Source: Oscillospiraceae bacterium (lineage in GTDB: Bacteria > Bacillota > Clostridia > Oscillospirales > Oscillospiraceae). Taken from it: 13,896 nt of DNA. The notes under the pieces were generated by a model. The model saw only the letters and a list, made by a program, of their open reading frames with translations. It was not told where the DNA came from and ran no database searches. Made by a program: the position numbers and the translations under genes. The stretch spans positions 1 to 13,896 of the forward strand of contig JAFRAF010000154.1 of assembly GCA_017405545.1 (NCBI GenBank), in the 5' to 3' direction. Below are positions 6,462 through 13,111 of this stretch, in pieces. Each line of letters begins with the position of its first letter. The stretch's first letter is position 1.

Positions 6462-7025
6462 ATGAGTCTTCTGGAACTGTTTATTCTTGCCGTGGGCCTC
6501 TCCATGGACGCGTTTGCAGTAGCCATATGCAAGGGGCTCGCCTGCCCCTCGGTGAACGGAAAAAACGCCTGCCTTGTCGGCCTCTGGTTCGGCGGATTTC
6601 AGGCGCTTATGCCCCTGCTGGGCTGGCTGCTGGGCACCGGCTTCGCCGCCTGCATAAGCCGCTTTGACCACTGGATAGCCTTCATCCTGCTGGCGGCCAT
6701 CGGATTGAATATGATCAAAGAATCCGCCGGCGGCGCAAGCGAGGAGGACGCATCCCTGAGCTTCAGGAATATGCTTATACTCGCTGTTGCCACAAGCATA
6801 GACGCCCTGGCCGTGGGTGTGACCCTGGCCTTTCTGGAGGTGCGCATACTGCCCGCCATAAGCTTTATCGGCGTTACGACCTTCATCCTGTCCTGTATAG
6901 GAATGAAAGCGGGCAGTCTGCTGGGCAACAGATACAAATCAAGGGCTGAGCTGGCCGGGGGGATCATACTCTGCCTGCTTGGCACGAAGATACTTTTGGA
7001 GCATCTCGGCATACTGGCCTTTTAG
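6462..7025 (+). CDS. mntP: Manganese efflux pump MntP
   Basis: MntP exports manganese across the cytoplasmic membrane and protects against excess metal. The 187-residue protein is the family's usual length with six predicted membrane segments in two related halves. The two conserved acidic motifs are [10 protein letters not shown] (D16) and the matching [11 protein letters not shown] (D114). The start ATG 6462 begins the typical N terminus and is preceded by GAGTGAG. In other bacteria mntP is controlled by MntR and/or a manganese riboswitch; here a different structured leader precedes it. It converges with sfsA, with only 18 bases between the stops and no obvious terminator in that gap. Confidence 0.95.
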   Translation: MSLLELFILAVGLSMDAFAVAICKGLACPSVNGKNACLVGLWFGGFQALMPLLGWLLGTGFAACISRFDHWIAFILLAAIGLNMIKESAGGASEEDASLSFRNMLILAVATSIDALAVGVTLAFLEVRILPAISFIGVTTFILSCIGMKAGSLLGNRYKSRAELAGGIILCLLGTKILLEHLGILAF

Positions 7026-7043
7026 AAGAAGCCCGCCAGGCGG

Positions 7044-7715
7044 TCACAGCAGTATCTCAACCGGGCTGTCCGCGTATATCTCATCCTCACTGACAACGCA
7101 GTCGAGGGCGTACAGCTCCACCCCGTGCCGCGCCGCCTCACGCAGGGCGATCGCAAATTCCGGGTGGGTCCGGGCGTTGGCAGTAAAGGCGGAGACACCC
7201 TTCATCTGTATGACAAAGAGCACAGCCGCTCCATATCCCTCGTCCCCGGCCCTCATGAGCTCCCGCAGATGCTTCACGCCCCGCTCCGTGGGCGCGTCCG
7301 GAAACATGGCAAGGCCGTTTTCCTCGAGGGTGACGCCCTTGACCTCGATATACTTTATCCTCTCTCCCGTTTTGAGCATGAAGTCAAAACGGGATTTTCC
7401 GTATTTGCGCTCAGCTGTCAGCTCCGCGCCCGGATACAGGCGGAACAGGTATTCCGCCGCCACGGCGTTGGGTGCCTGACTGTCGATGTTTATCAGCCGC
7501 TCCCCCTTCCGCACGGCTATGAGATCATAGGCCGTCTTCCTGCCGGAATTTGCGGCTCTGCTGAGCACCACCTTTGCACCGGGAATGAGCAGTTCCCTGC
7601 ACCTTCCGGTGTTTTTGACATGGCATATCTCCGGCTTCCCGTCGATCTCCACATGGGCGATAAACCTGTTCGACCGTTCTATGAATCTCCCTGTCAGCAC
7701 ATTTTCGTATCTCAC
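7044..7715 (-). CDS. sfsA: SfsA family DNA/RNA nuclease (sugar fermentation stimulation protein)
   Basis: The protein has 223 residues from a GTG start, close to the usual length of about 230. Family motifs are NRFIAHVEIDG (16-26), HVKNTGRCREL (32-42), SRFDF (108-112), YIEVKGVTL (122-130) and FPDAPTERGVKHL (138-150). D111, E124 and K126 fit a PD-(D/E)xK nuclease core; the cellular role is poorly known. The GTG at 7715 is chosen because the family's N terminus (M-x-Y-x-N-V) begins there, GGGG lies about 6 bases upstream, and a good promoter overlaps the upstream in-frame ATGs at 7754 and 7763. The frame is open to 7940, but that part would run through both promoters of the divergent region. 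Confidence 0.92.
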   Translation of the reverse strand: MRYENVLTGRFIERSNRFIAHVEIDGKPEICHVKNTGRCRELLIPGAKVVLSRAANSGRKTAYDLIAVRKGERLINIDSQAPNAVAAEYLFRLYPGAELTAERKYGKSRFDFMLKTGERIKYIEVKGVTLEENGLAMFPDAPTERGVKHLRELMRAGDEGYGAAVLFVIQMKGVSAFTANARTHPEFAIALREAARHGVELYALDCVVSEDEIYADSPVEILL

Positions 7716-7754
7716 ACGCACCGCCCCGCAAATCCCGCGTTTTCTTACAAACAT

Positions 7755-7783
7755 ATGATACATGCAAACACGGCTGAAAACAA
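7755..7783 (-). promoter_or_regulatory. Predicted promoter of sfsA
   Basis: On the minus strand TTGTTT (7783-7778), a 17-base spacer and TATCAT (7760-7755). The start of transcription would be near 7748, about 33 bases before the GTG. This placement supports the internal GTG start. Confidence 0.55.
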
Positions 7784-7863
7784 GTGCGTTCTCGGTTCGG
7801 GCATCTCTCTTATTGCGTAAAGAGGCGAAATGAGCGGACAAATCGGCTAATGATACCGAGGCA

Positions 7864-7892
7864 TTGAACTGCGGCGCTTTTTGTGCTATTCT
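7864..7892 (+). promoter_or_regulatory. Predicted promoter of the alpha/beta hydrolase
   Basis: TTGAAC (7864-7869), a 17-base spacer, and TATTCT (7887-7892) with a TGn extension (GTGCTATTCT). It is about 40 bases before ATG 7933. Confidence 0.7.
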
Positions 7893-7932
7893 AATGGGCG
7901 AAAGCAATAAACACTTTGTGCGGAGGTGGCAC

Positions 7933-8664
7933 ATGTACATAGATGTTAACGGCGTTGGTCTGTACTACGAGGTCACGGGCTCCGGCCCTGCCCTTGTCTT
8001 CATCCACGGCAACAGTGAGAGCCATGATATCTTCAACGCCCTGGCAAACAGCCTGTCAGACAGCTTTACCGCATATCTGCCTGACAGCCGGGGCCACGGC
8101 CAGAGCCAGCCCGTCAAAGCTCTGCATTACGAGGATATGGCGGAGGACTACGCCCGCTTTATAGCCGTGCTGGGCCTGTATAAACCCATTGTAGTCGGCT
8201 TTTCGGACGGGGCCATAATCGGGCTCATGCTTGCCGCAAAATACCCGGACATGCTGGGCGGACTTATCGCATGCGGGGCCAACACCAATCCGGGCGGGCT
8301 GAAAAAGCAGACCCTTATAACCAGCAGGCTCATATACACCGTGAGCCGTTCTCCCTATCTGAAGCTCATGGTCACAGAGCCGGACTTGACGCCCGAGCTG
8401 CTGGGCAAGATTACCGTTCCCACGCTGGTCACCGCCGGCAGCGGCGACGTGATAAAGCAGTCGGACACTGAGCTCATCGCAAAGTCCATACCTGAGGCCG
8501 AGCTCCGCATATTCAAGGGCGAGAATCACAGCAGCTACGTGGTAAACAGCAGATTTTTGGAGCCGATCATAAGGGAGTTCTTCCGGCGGGTCGTAATTTG
8601 GCTGGAGGAGGAGATAAAACACGAAAAAGAAGCGGAAAACGGGCAGGAAAATGTCGAGATCTGA
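7933..8664 (+). CDS. Alpha/beta hydrolase
   Basis: A 243-residue cytoplasmic hydrolase of unknown substrate. The fold's signatures are visible: the oxyanion loop HGN (25-27), DSRGHGQS (51-58), the nucleophile elbow GFSDG with S91, the acid D172 (AGSGD) and the catalytic H199 (GENHS). There is no signal peptide. The last 20 residues are charged (EEEIKHEKEAENGQE). ATG 7933 has GGAGG six to seven bases upstream. The frame is open 23 codons further upstream, but that part overlaps the promoter. It is divergent from sfsA, and no partner gene indicates a pathway. A GGCAGGA/TCCTGCC inverted repeat spans its stop codon (8642-8675) with six T further down (8691-8696), possibly a weak terminator. Confidence 0.9.
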   Translation: MYIDVNGVGLYYEVTGSGPALVFIHGNSESHDIFNALANSLSDSFTAYLPDSRGHGQSQPVKALHYEDMAEDYARFIAVLGLYKPIVVGFSDGAIIGLMLAAKYPDMLGGLIACGANTNPGGLKKQTLITSRLIYTVSRSPYLKLMVTEPDLTPELLGKITVPTLVTAGSGDVIKQSDTELIAKSIPEAELRIFKGENHSSYVVNSRFLEPIIREFFRRVVIWLEEEIKHEKEAENGQENVEI

Positions 8665-8701
8665 TGAATCCTGCCGCCCGGTTAATCGCATTTTTTGCCA
8701 T

Positions 8702-8715
8702 AAAATCATGATTTT
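8702..8715. repeat. Perfect 14-bp palindrome AAAATCATGATTTT
   Basis: The palindrome lies downstream of the hydrolase and about 100 bases before the importer promoter. It may be part of an untidy terminator or a protein-binding site. Confidence 0.45.
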
Positions 8716-8735
8716 TACAACTTTTTTGCTTTCTT

Positions 8736-8749
8736 AATCAAATTTGATT
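8736..8749. repeat. Perfect 14-bp palindrome AATCAAATTTGATT
   Basis: A second AT-rich palindrome, 20 bases beyond the first and about 58 bases upstream of the importer promoter's -35. It is a candidate operator for the importer operon; no regulator is identified. Confidence 0.45.
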
Positions 8750-8793
8750 TAAATGCTCCGTATTATTCCGAAAAATTTGTCTATATTGACACT

Positions 8794-8821
8794 TTGCTTT
8801 TTGCATAAAAAGTGCTAAACT
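8794..8821 (+). promoter_or_regulatory. Predicted promoter of the aromatic amino acid-type ABC operon
   Basis: The best fit is TTGCTT (8794-8799), a 16-base spacer and TAAACT (8816-8821) with a TGn extension (GTGCTAAACT). A perfect TTGACA at 8786-8791 is too far from this -10 (24 bases). An inverted repeat CACTTT/AAAGTG (8790-8795 and 8809-8814) spans the spacer and could be an operator. Transcription would start near 8828, about 40 bases before the leader ORF. Confidence 0.55.
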
Positions 8822-8869
8822 TTAGGGCAGCAAATGGTTACATTATGCATTCGGAAGGGATGAGCTTTG

Positions 8870-9004
8870 ATGGTAATGATAAATTCAGTCAATCAGATCG
8901 CCAATGTCTCAGTCTGCGCGGATGAAAGTGTGATCATCGCTAAAAGAGCGGATTTTGTGTCTTATCCCTTTTTCCGATTTTGCTTTGAAGAAAACAGGAT
9001 ATGA
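8870..9004 (+). CDS. Leader peptide with clustered Phe codons (attenuator)
   Basis: This 44-codon frame is too short for usual gene calling. Codons 29-39 read F-V-S-Y-P-F-F-R-F-C-F: five Phe and one Tyr in eleven codons, with no Phe or Tyr in the first 28. The stop TGA (9002-9004) is one base before the 5' arm of the antiterminator (9006). GGAAGGG (8853-8859) is 10 bases before the ATG, or 7 before an in-frame TTG at 8867, so the exact start is open. I infer that it is translated as a sensor: slow Phe-tRNA supply would stall ribosomes on codons 34-39, leaving the antiterminator arm free. The long, uninformative N-terminal half is unusual for such peptides. Confidence 0.6.
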   Translation: MVMINSVNQIANVSVCADESVIIAKRADFVSYPFFRFCFEENRI

Positions 9005-9072
9005 TTCAAATCTGCGAGGGCAATAACGGACCGATCATGCGGCTTCGTCAGATTTGATGGAGCCGGTTTTTT
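8984..9072 (+). promoter_or_regulatory. Predicted ribosome-mediated transcription attenuator
   Basis: Three competing pairings fit the classical scheme. 1:2 is TTTGAA (8984-8989) with TTCAAA (9005-9010). 2:3, the antiterminator, is TCAAATCTG (9006-9014) with CAGATTTGA (9049-9057), extended by CGAGG (9015-9019) with CTTCG (9043-9047) after one bulged base: 14 pairs in all. 3:4 is the terminator at 9040-9072. A ribosome at the stop codon would cover 9006-9014 and allow termination; one stalled at Phe codons 34-39 would cover region 1 and allow antitermination. CAATAA (9021-9026) can also pair with TTATTG (9071-9076). No T-box consensus (AGGGTGGNACCGCG) is present. Confidence 0.65.
9040..9072 (+). 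terminator. Intrinsic terminator in the leader of the ABC operon
   Basis: CGGCTTCGTCA (9040-9050) pairs with TGATGGAGCCG (9055-9065): 11 pairs including two G-U pairs, GATT loop, then G and six T (9067-9072). The wobble pairs fold in plus-strand RNA. It lies 45 bases before the first structural gene and after the leader ORF, so it must be read through for expression. Confidence 0.8.
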
Positions 9073-9116
9073 ATTGCTCGGAAGTCTTGATATCAATCAA
9101 AAACAGGAGGAAAAAA

Positions 9117-10199
9117 ATGAAAAAGATCTTATCCCTTATTCTCGCGCTGATGATGATATTCAGCCTTGCAGCCTGTGGGACCGCCGACTCCGGCACTGAT
9201 GCCGGCGACGCCGCCTCCACTGAAGACGCTGCCACCGAAGACGCCGCTGCCGCTGAGGATGCCACCGCTGAGGGCGACGCCGACGCAGCCGAGGCCGAAG
9301 AGACCGCCGAGGCCGGCGATGTCGTCTACAATGTAGGCATTTGCCAGCTGGTCACCCACGCCGCTCTTGACGCCGCTACCCAGGGCTTCAAGGACGCTCT
9401 CACCGACAAGCTGGGCGACTCTGTTGTATTCAATGAGCAGAACGCCGCCGGCGACAACCAGACCTGCGCCACCATCTGCAACCAGCTGGTAAGCGAAAAG
9501 GTCGACCTGATCCTGGCCAACGCAACTCCCGCTCTGCAGGCAGCTGCTTCCGCCACCAACGAGATCCCCATTATCGGCACTTCCATCACCGATTACGGCA
9601 CCGCCCTTGACATCGACAACTGGACCGGCACCACCGGCACCAACATCTCCGGCACCTCCGACCTGGCTCCTCTGAAGGAGCAGGCTCAGATGCTCAACGA
9701 GCTGTTCCCCGACGCCAAGAACGTGGGTCTCATCTACTGCTCTTCCGAGGCAAACAGCCTGTATCAGATAGGCGTTGTCAAGGCTGAGCTGGAGAGCATG
9801 GGCTACACCTGCACCGAGTTCACCTTCGTGGATTCCAACGACGTGTCCTCTGTCTGCCAGTCCGCCGCCTCCAACAGCGACGTTCTTTACGCTCCCACCG
9901 ACAACACTGTGGCCTCATGCGCCGAGCTCATCAACAATGTCTGCCTGACCGCTGGTGTTCCCATCGTAGCCGGTGAGGAGGGCATGTGCGCCGCTCTGGG
10001 CGTAGCCACTCTGTCCATCAGCTACTACGACATCGGCTACACCGCCGGCGAGATGGCCTATGACATCCTTGTAAACGGCGCTGACATCTCCAACATGGAG
10101 GTCCAGTTCGCTCCCAACGTTGTTAAGAAGTACAATCCCACTATCTGTGAGCAGCTCGGCATCACAGTTCCCGACGATTACGAAGCAATCGGCGAATAA
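9117..10199 (+). CDS. ABC transporter substrate-binding lipoprotein (TrpX type, ABC_sub_bind family)
   Basis: The extracytoplasmic binding protein of a TrpXYZ-type importer, 360 residues. It starts with a signal peptide and lipobox (MKKILSLILALMMIFSLAAC, C20 lipidated). An acidic linker of Ala, Asp, Glu and Thr follows (about 21-67), then a two-lobe periplasmic-binding-protein-like domain beginning VVYNVGICQLVTH. Family members are annotated as tryptophan/tyrosine binding; the Phe-rich leader here suggests Phe or a mix of aromatic residues. ATG 9117 has CAGGAGG seven bases upstream. Codon use is as biased as in rplL (GCC, ACC, GAC, AAG), which points to high expression. It is the first structural gene of a three-gene operon. 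Confidence 0.92.
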   Translation: MKKILSLILALMMIFSLAACGTADSGTDAGDAASTEDAATEDAAAAEDATAEGDADAAEAEETAEAGDVVYNVGICQLVTHAALDAATQGFKDALTDKLGDSVVFNEQNAAGDNQTCATICNQLVSEKVDLILANATPALQAAASATNEIPIIGTSITDYGTALDIDNWTGTTGTNISGTSDLAPLKEQAQMLNELFPDAKNVGLIYCSSEANSLYQIGVVKAELESMGYTCTEFTFVDSNDVSSVCQSAASNSDVLYAPTDNTVASCAELINNVCLTAGVPIVAGEEGMCAALGVATLSISYYDIGYTAGEMAYDILVNGADISNMEVQFAPNVVKKYNPTICEQLGITVPDDYEAIGE

Positions 10200-10227
10200 T
10201 CTTAAAGCACTAAAGGACTGAAAGCAA

Positions 10228-11175
10228 ATGGGTGCAATACAATTCTCAGCGCTGCTTACTGCGCTGCCCGGTAACATATCACAAGGTCTTATTTGGGGCA
10301 TTATGGCGCTGGGCGTTTTCATAACATTCAAATTGCTCAATTTTGCCGATCTGTCTGTAGACGGTACCATGGCCACAGGCGGCGCAGTAGTCGTGGTCCT
10401 GATATTGTCTGGATGGAATCCGCTGGCCGCCCTTCTGGTGGCGTTCATCGCGGGTATTTTAGCTGGATTAGTTACAGGCATATTACATACACTGCTCGGT
10501 ATACCGGATATTTTATCCGGTATACTGACGCAATTGGCGTTATATTCCATCAACCTGCGCATCCTGGGCGGCAAAGCCAACCAGGGCATTTCTGTTGATA
10601 AGTACGACCTGCTTATCAGTTCCAGGACTGTCAGCCACGCCATAGTCATCGGTCTTGTATTCACGGTTGCCCTTATAATCATCCTGTATTGGTACTTCGG
10701 CACCGAGCAGGGCTGCGCCATCCGCGCTACCGGAAGCAACGAGCACATGGCCCGGGCCCAGGGCATCAACACCAAGACCATGAAGATACTGGCCCTGGCC
10801 CTGTCCAACGGCATCGTCGCCATATCCGGCGGCCTGCTTGCCCAGTATCAGGGCTTCGCTGACGTGTCCATGGGACGCGGCGCCATAGTCATCGGTCTTG
10901 CCGCCGTGATCATAGGCGAGGTGCTTTTGAATGCCGTATTCAAAAAGCCCACTCCCTTCACCGTCCGTCTGGGCTTCATCGCCCTCGGCGGCGTTATCTA
11001 CTACATCGTCATCGGCATAGTCCTGTGGCTGAGGATGCCTTCCAACGACATGAAGCTCTTCAGTGCCATCATCGTCGCCATATTCCTGGCCGTCCCCTAT
11101 CTTAAGGATAAGTCGGGCTTCAAAAAGGCACCGAAAAAAGTCAAAAAAGCTGAGGAGGTCGAGGAAAATGCTTAA
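10228..11175 (+). CDS. ABC transporter permease (TrpY type)
   Basis: The membrane subunit of the importer, 315 residues with about eight to nine hydrophobic segments. Typical family stretches are LLNFADLSVDGTMATGGAV, SINLRILGGKAN, RATGSNEHMARAQGI and SNGIVAISGGLLAQYQGF, close to the branched-chain/ribose permease fold. The C-terminal tail (about 290-315) is Lys/Glu-rich and cytoplasmic. The start 10228 has AAGGA about 10 bases upstream and lies 28 bases after the binding-protein gene. The first 110 codons use many AT-rich codons (ATA, TTA), unlike the GC-biased remainder and unlike its neighbours. A strong hairpin lies in that part. The end overlaps the ATPase start by 8 bases. Confidence 0.92.
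   Translation: MGAIQFSALLTALPGNISQGLIWGIMALGVFITFKLLNFADLSVDGTMATGGAVVVVLILSGWNPLAALLVAFIAGILAGLVTGILHTLLGIPDILSGILTQLALYSINLRILGGKANQGISVDKYDLLISSRTVSHAIVIGLVFTVALIIILYWYFGTEQGCAIRATGSNEHMARAQGINTKTMKILALALSNGIVAISGGLLAQYQGFADVSMGRGAIVIGLAAVIIGEVLLNAVFKKPTPFTVRLGFIALGGVIYYIVIGIVLWLRMPSNDMKLFSAIIVAIFLAVPYLKDKSGFKKAPKKVKKAEEVEENA
10497..10527 (+). other. 14-bp hairpin inside the permease gene
   Basis: CGGTATACCGGATA (10497-10510) and TATCCGGTATACTG (10514-10527) pair fully, with one G-U, around a TTT loop. It encodes a GIPDILSGIL stretch of the permease. Such a stem is far stronger than expected by chance in coding DNA and could slow ribosomes, protect the upstream binding-protein mRNA, or bind a protein. 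Confidence 0.7.
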
Positions 11176-11962
11176 TATATTAAAACTCTCTAAAACCTTC
11201 TCAAAAGGTACCGTAAACGAAAAAGTGGCCATCAGGGATGTGACCATCACATTCAACGACCAGGACTTCGTCACCGTAATCGGAGGAAACGGCGCCGGCA
11301 AATCCACCCTGCTCAACCTGATTTCAGGCAAGCTGGAAACCGACAGCGGCTCCATATCACTGGACGGGGTGGAGATATCCCGCCTGCCCGAGCACAAGCG
11401 TGCGCCTATGCTGGGCAGAGTGTTCCAGGACCCCATGATGGGCACAGCCGCCGACATGATGATAGAGGAGAACATGGCTCTGGCCTACAGACGCGGAAAG
11501 TCCCGCGGTCTCCGCTGGGGCATAGGCAAGAAGGAGCGGGAGTTCTACCGCGAGCATCTGGAAAAGCTTGGCCTCGGCCTTGAGGACAGGCTGACCACAA
11601 AGGTCGGACTTCTGTCCGGCGGACAGAGGCAGGCTCTGACACTGCTCATGGCGACCATGGAGCAGCCCAAGCTGCTGCTGCTGGATGAGCACACCGCCGC
11701 CCTCGACCCCAAGACAGCCCTCAAAGTGCTCGAGCTCTCCGATCAGATGATTCGCGAGCAGGCTCTGACCGCCATCATGGTCACCCACAACATGAAGGAC
11801 GCCATAACCTACGGCAACAGGCTCATAATGATGCACGAGGGACGCATAATCCTTGACGTTTCCGGTGAGGAGAAAAAACAACTCACCGTTGAAAACCTGC
11901 TGAAGAAATTCTCCGAGGTAAGCGGCGACACCTTCGACAGCGACAAGGCGCTTCTGGCGTAG
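11168..11962 (+). CDS. ABC transporter ATP-binding protein (TrpZ type)
   Basis: The ATPase that powers the importer, 264 residues. Motifs are Walker A GGNGAGKST (39-47), Q-loop Q87 (VFQDPMMGTA), signature LSGGQRQAL (149-157), Walker B LLLLDEH (169-175, catalytic E174) and switch H207 (MVTHNM). Long family members of this kind have the RKGKSRGLRWG-like insertion seen at about 108-120. The start ATG 11168 overlaps the permease stop by 8 bases, with GAGGAGG just upstream, so translation is coupled. The frame is open upstream but there it is only the permease in another phase. It ends 37 bases before the operon's terminator. Confidence 0.95.
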   Translation: MLNILKLSKTFSKGTVNEKVAIRDVTITFNDQDFVTVIGGNGAGKSTLLNLISGKLETDSGSISLDGVEISRLPEHKRAPMLGRVFQDPMMGTAADMMIEENMALAYRRGKSRGLRWGIGKKEREFYREHLEKLGLGLEDRLTTKVGLLSGGQRQALTLLMATMEQPKLLLLDEHTAALDPKTALKVLELSDQMIREQALTAIMVTHNMKDAITYGNRLIMMHEGRIILDVSGEEKKQLTVENLLKKFSEVSGDTFDSDKALLA

Positions 11963-11998
11963 CTGTTTCGGTAATAAGGAAATCTTTTGTAAATGACC

Positions 11999-12033
11999 AC
12001 GGCCTTCCGCCGAGACGGAAGGCCGTTTTCTTT
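11999..12033 (+). terminator. Intrinsic terminator of the ABC operon
   Basis: A perfect 11-bp stem pairs ACGGCCTTCCG (11999-12009) with CGGAAGGCCGT (12016-12026) around a 6-base loop, followed by TTTCTTT. It separates the importer from the MarR genes. Confidence 0.95.
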
Positions 12034-12041
12034 ATGTCAAA

Positions 12042-12062
12042 TTATCATTATTTCCATGATAA
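12042..12062. repeat. Inverted repeat TTATCAT/ATGATAA before the first marR gene
   Basis: Perfect 7-bp arms (12042-12048 and 12056-12062) with a 7-base spacer, ending four bases before the -35. It is a candidate regulator-binding site. Confidence 0.4.
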
Positions 12063-12066
12063 CGCC

Positions 12067-12095
12067 TTGACACGCCCCGGCGGATATGATTTAAT
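12067..12095 (+). promoter_or_regulatory. Predicted promoter of the first marR gene
   Basis: TTGACA (12067-12072), a 17-base spacer and TTTAAT (12090-12095). GCAATA (12102-12107) and TATTGC (12124-12129) form an inverted repeat between this promoter and the start codon, enclosing the weak TAGGA ribosome binding site. Confidence 0.6.
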
Positions 12096-12136
12096 GTATA
12101 TGCAATAAAGTTTTTTCGTAGGATATTGCGTTAAAA

Positions 12137-12565
12137 ATGCGAAGACAGATCGACAAGATTGACTGCCATCTGATGAAGCTCTACCGGACCGCGATGAACG
12201 TACAGGAGTATTACGATTCCTGCATCGCGCCATCCGGTATAAGCTCCAAACAGTTCACTACTCTCAGACATCTGAGCTTTTTTGAGGGATGTTCGACAAG
12301 TGAGCTCGCGGAGCATATGTATCTCTCACGCTCTACCCTCTCGCGAAATTTGAAGCCTCTGTTCACCGCCGGATTAATCGCGGACCTCAAGGAGCCCGGT
12401 GCCCGTGACAGCATACTCACTCTCACTGAAAAGGGCAAAGCCGTTTACGCGGAAGCTACCGCCCTGTGGGAAAAAGCTCAGCAGGCATACACGGCAAAAC
12501 TCGGGGAGGAGACCCTGAGATCCTTCGAAGGGGTTCTCGATCAGCTGCAGGACATACTGACATAG
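12137..12565 (+). CDS. MarR-family transcriptional regulator, first of a tandem pair
   Basis: A 142-residue winged helix-turn-helix regulator of usual MarR length. The DNA-binding core lies at about 50-100: STSELAEHMYLSRSTLSRNLKPL (recognition helix region) followed by a wing with the hallmark D-R/S segment (GARDSILTLTEKGK). Long terminal helices for dimerisation flank it. It is about 41% identical to the next gene (58 of 140 positions in my ungapped hand alignment), so the two arose by duplication. The start ATG 12137 aligns exactly with the start of the paralogue, but has only a weak and distant TAGGA upstream. The ligand is unknown. Confidence 0.88.
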   Translation: MRRQIDKIDCHLMKLYRTAMNVQEYYDSCIAPSGISSKQFTTLRHLSFFEGCSTSELAEHMYLSRSTLSRNLKPLFTAGLIADLKEPGARDSILTLTEKGKAVYAEATALWEKAQQAYTAKLGEETLRSFEGVLDQLQDILT

Positions 12566-12668
12566 AGAGTGAAACACTAGGGGACCCGGACAGTCTGTAC
12601 GCGGTTTTATCATTCTTGAGTCCACTGCGCCTCTTTTCCACAGCCTCATATAAAACGGAGTGATTTAA

Positions 12669-13091
12669 ATGGGAAAACCGATAAAGAATGTTGAGTGCCA
12701 CTATCTTAAACTCTTTCGCACGAAACAAAACGTTGAAACAATCTACGACAAGCACATGAAACCCTCGGGTATCTCTCTGGGGCAGTCTTTTCTCCTGACA
12801 GAGATACTGAAAAACCAGGGCTGCACTATGAACAGGCTCTCAGAGATTACCTGCCTGGACCGCTCCTCCATCTCAAGGGCGCTCAAGCCGCTCATGGTAG
12901 CAAATCTGGTCGTTGATGACAACGACCCCGGCAAGCGTGACAGTGTGCTCATGCTGACGGAGGAGGGGAAAAAAGCGCAGCAGCGGGCCATCTCATGCTG
13001 GAAGCAGGCCCAAAAAGAATACGAGGAGATGCTCGGCGAGGAAAAAGTCAGAGAGTTTGAGTCAATAATGGAGGCATTTGAGAACGTTTAG
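12669..13091 (+). CDS. MarR-family transcriptional regulator, second of a tandem pair
   Basis: A 140-residue MarR-type regulator with the same layout as its upstream paralogue: N-terminal helices (IKNVECHYLKLFRT), the helix-turn-helix (NRLSEITCLDRSSISRALKP) and the wing (PGKRDSVLMLTEEGKK). Both keep the PSGIS stretch before the DNA-binding domain. The ATG has GGAG 8 bases upstream. It begins 103 bases after the first marR stop and ends 97 bases before the acetyltransferase. That gap contains two palindromes, which makes it the likely direct regulator of the enzyme. It may form heterodimers with its paralogue, which is inference only. Confidence 0.9.
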   Translation: MGKPIKNVECHYLKLFRTKQNVETIYDKHMKPSGISLGQSFLLTEILKNQGCTMNRLSEITCLDRSSISRALKPLMVANLVVDDNDPGKRDSVLMLTEEGKKAQQRAISCWKQAQKEYEEMLGEEKVREFESIMEAFENV

Positions 13092-13111
13092 TTCCATTTT
13101 TTTCCATTATC

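Noticed and set aside
8786..8805. Sigma-54 promoter (TTGACAC ... TTGCA) before the importer operon
   Set aside because: The spacing between the GA/GG and GC elements is wrong, and a sigma-A type extended -10 fits better.
8828..9116. T-box riboswitch, as expected for aromatic amino acid transporters in Firmicutes
   Set aside because: No AGGGTGGNACCGCG-like T-box sequence or typical stem I is visible; the structure fits leader-peptide attenuation better. A covariance model search would settle it.
9054..9116. Upstream in-frame ATG at 9054 as start of the binding protein
   Set aside because: It lies inside the terminator hairpin, has no ribosome binding site, and would put a charged extension before the signal peptide.
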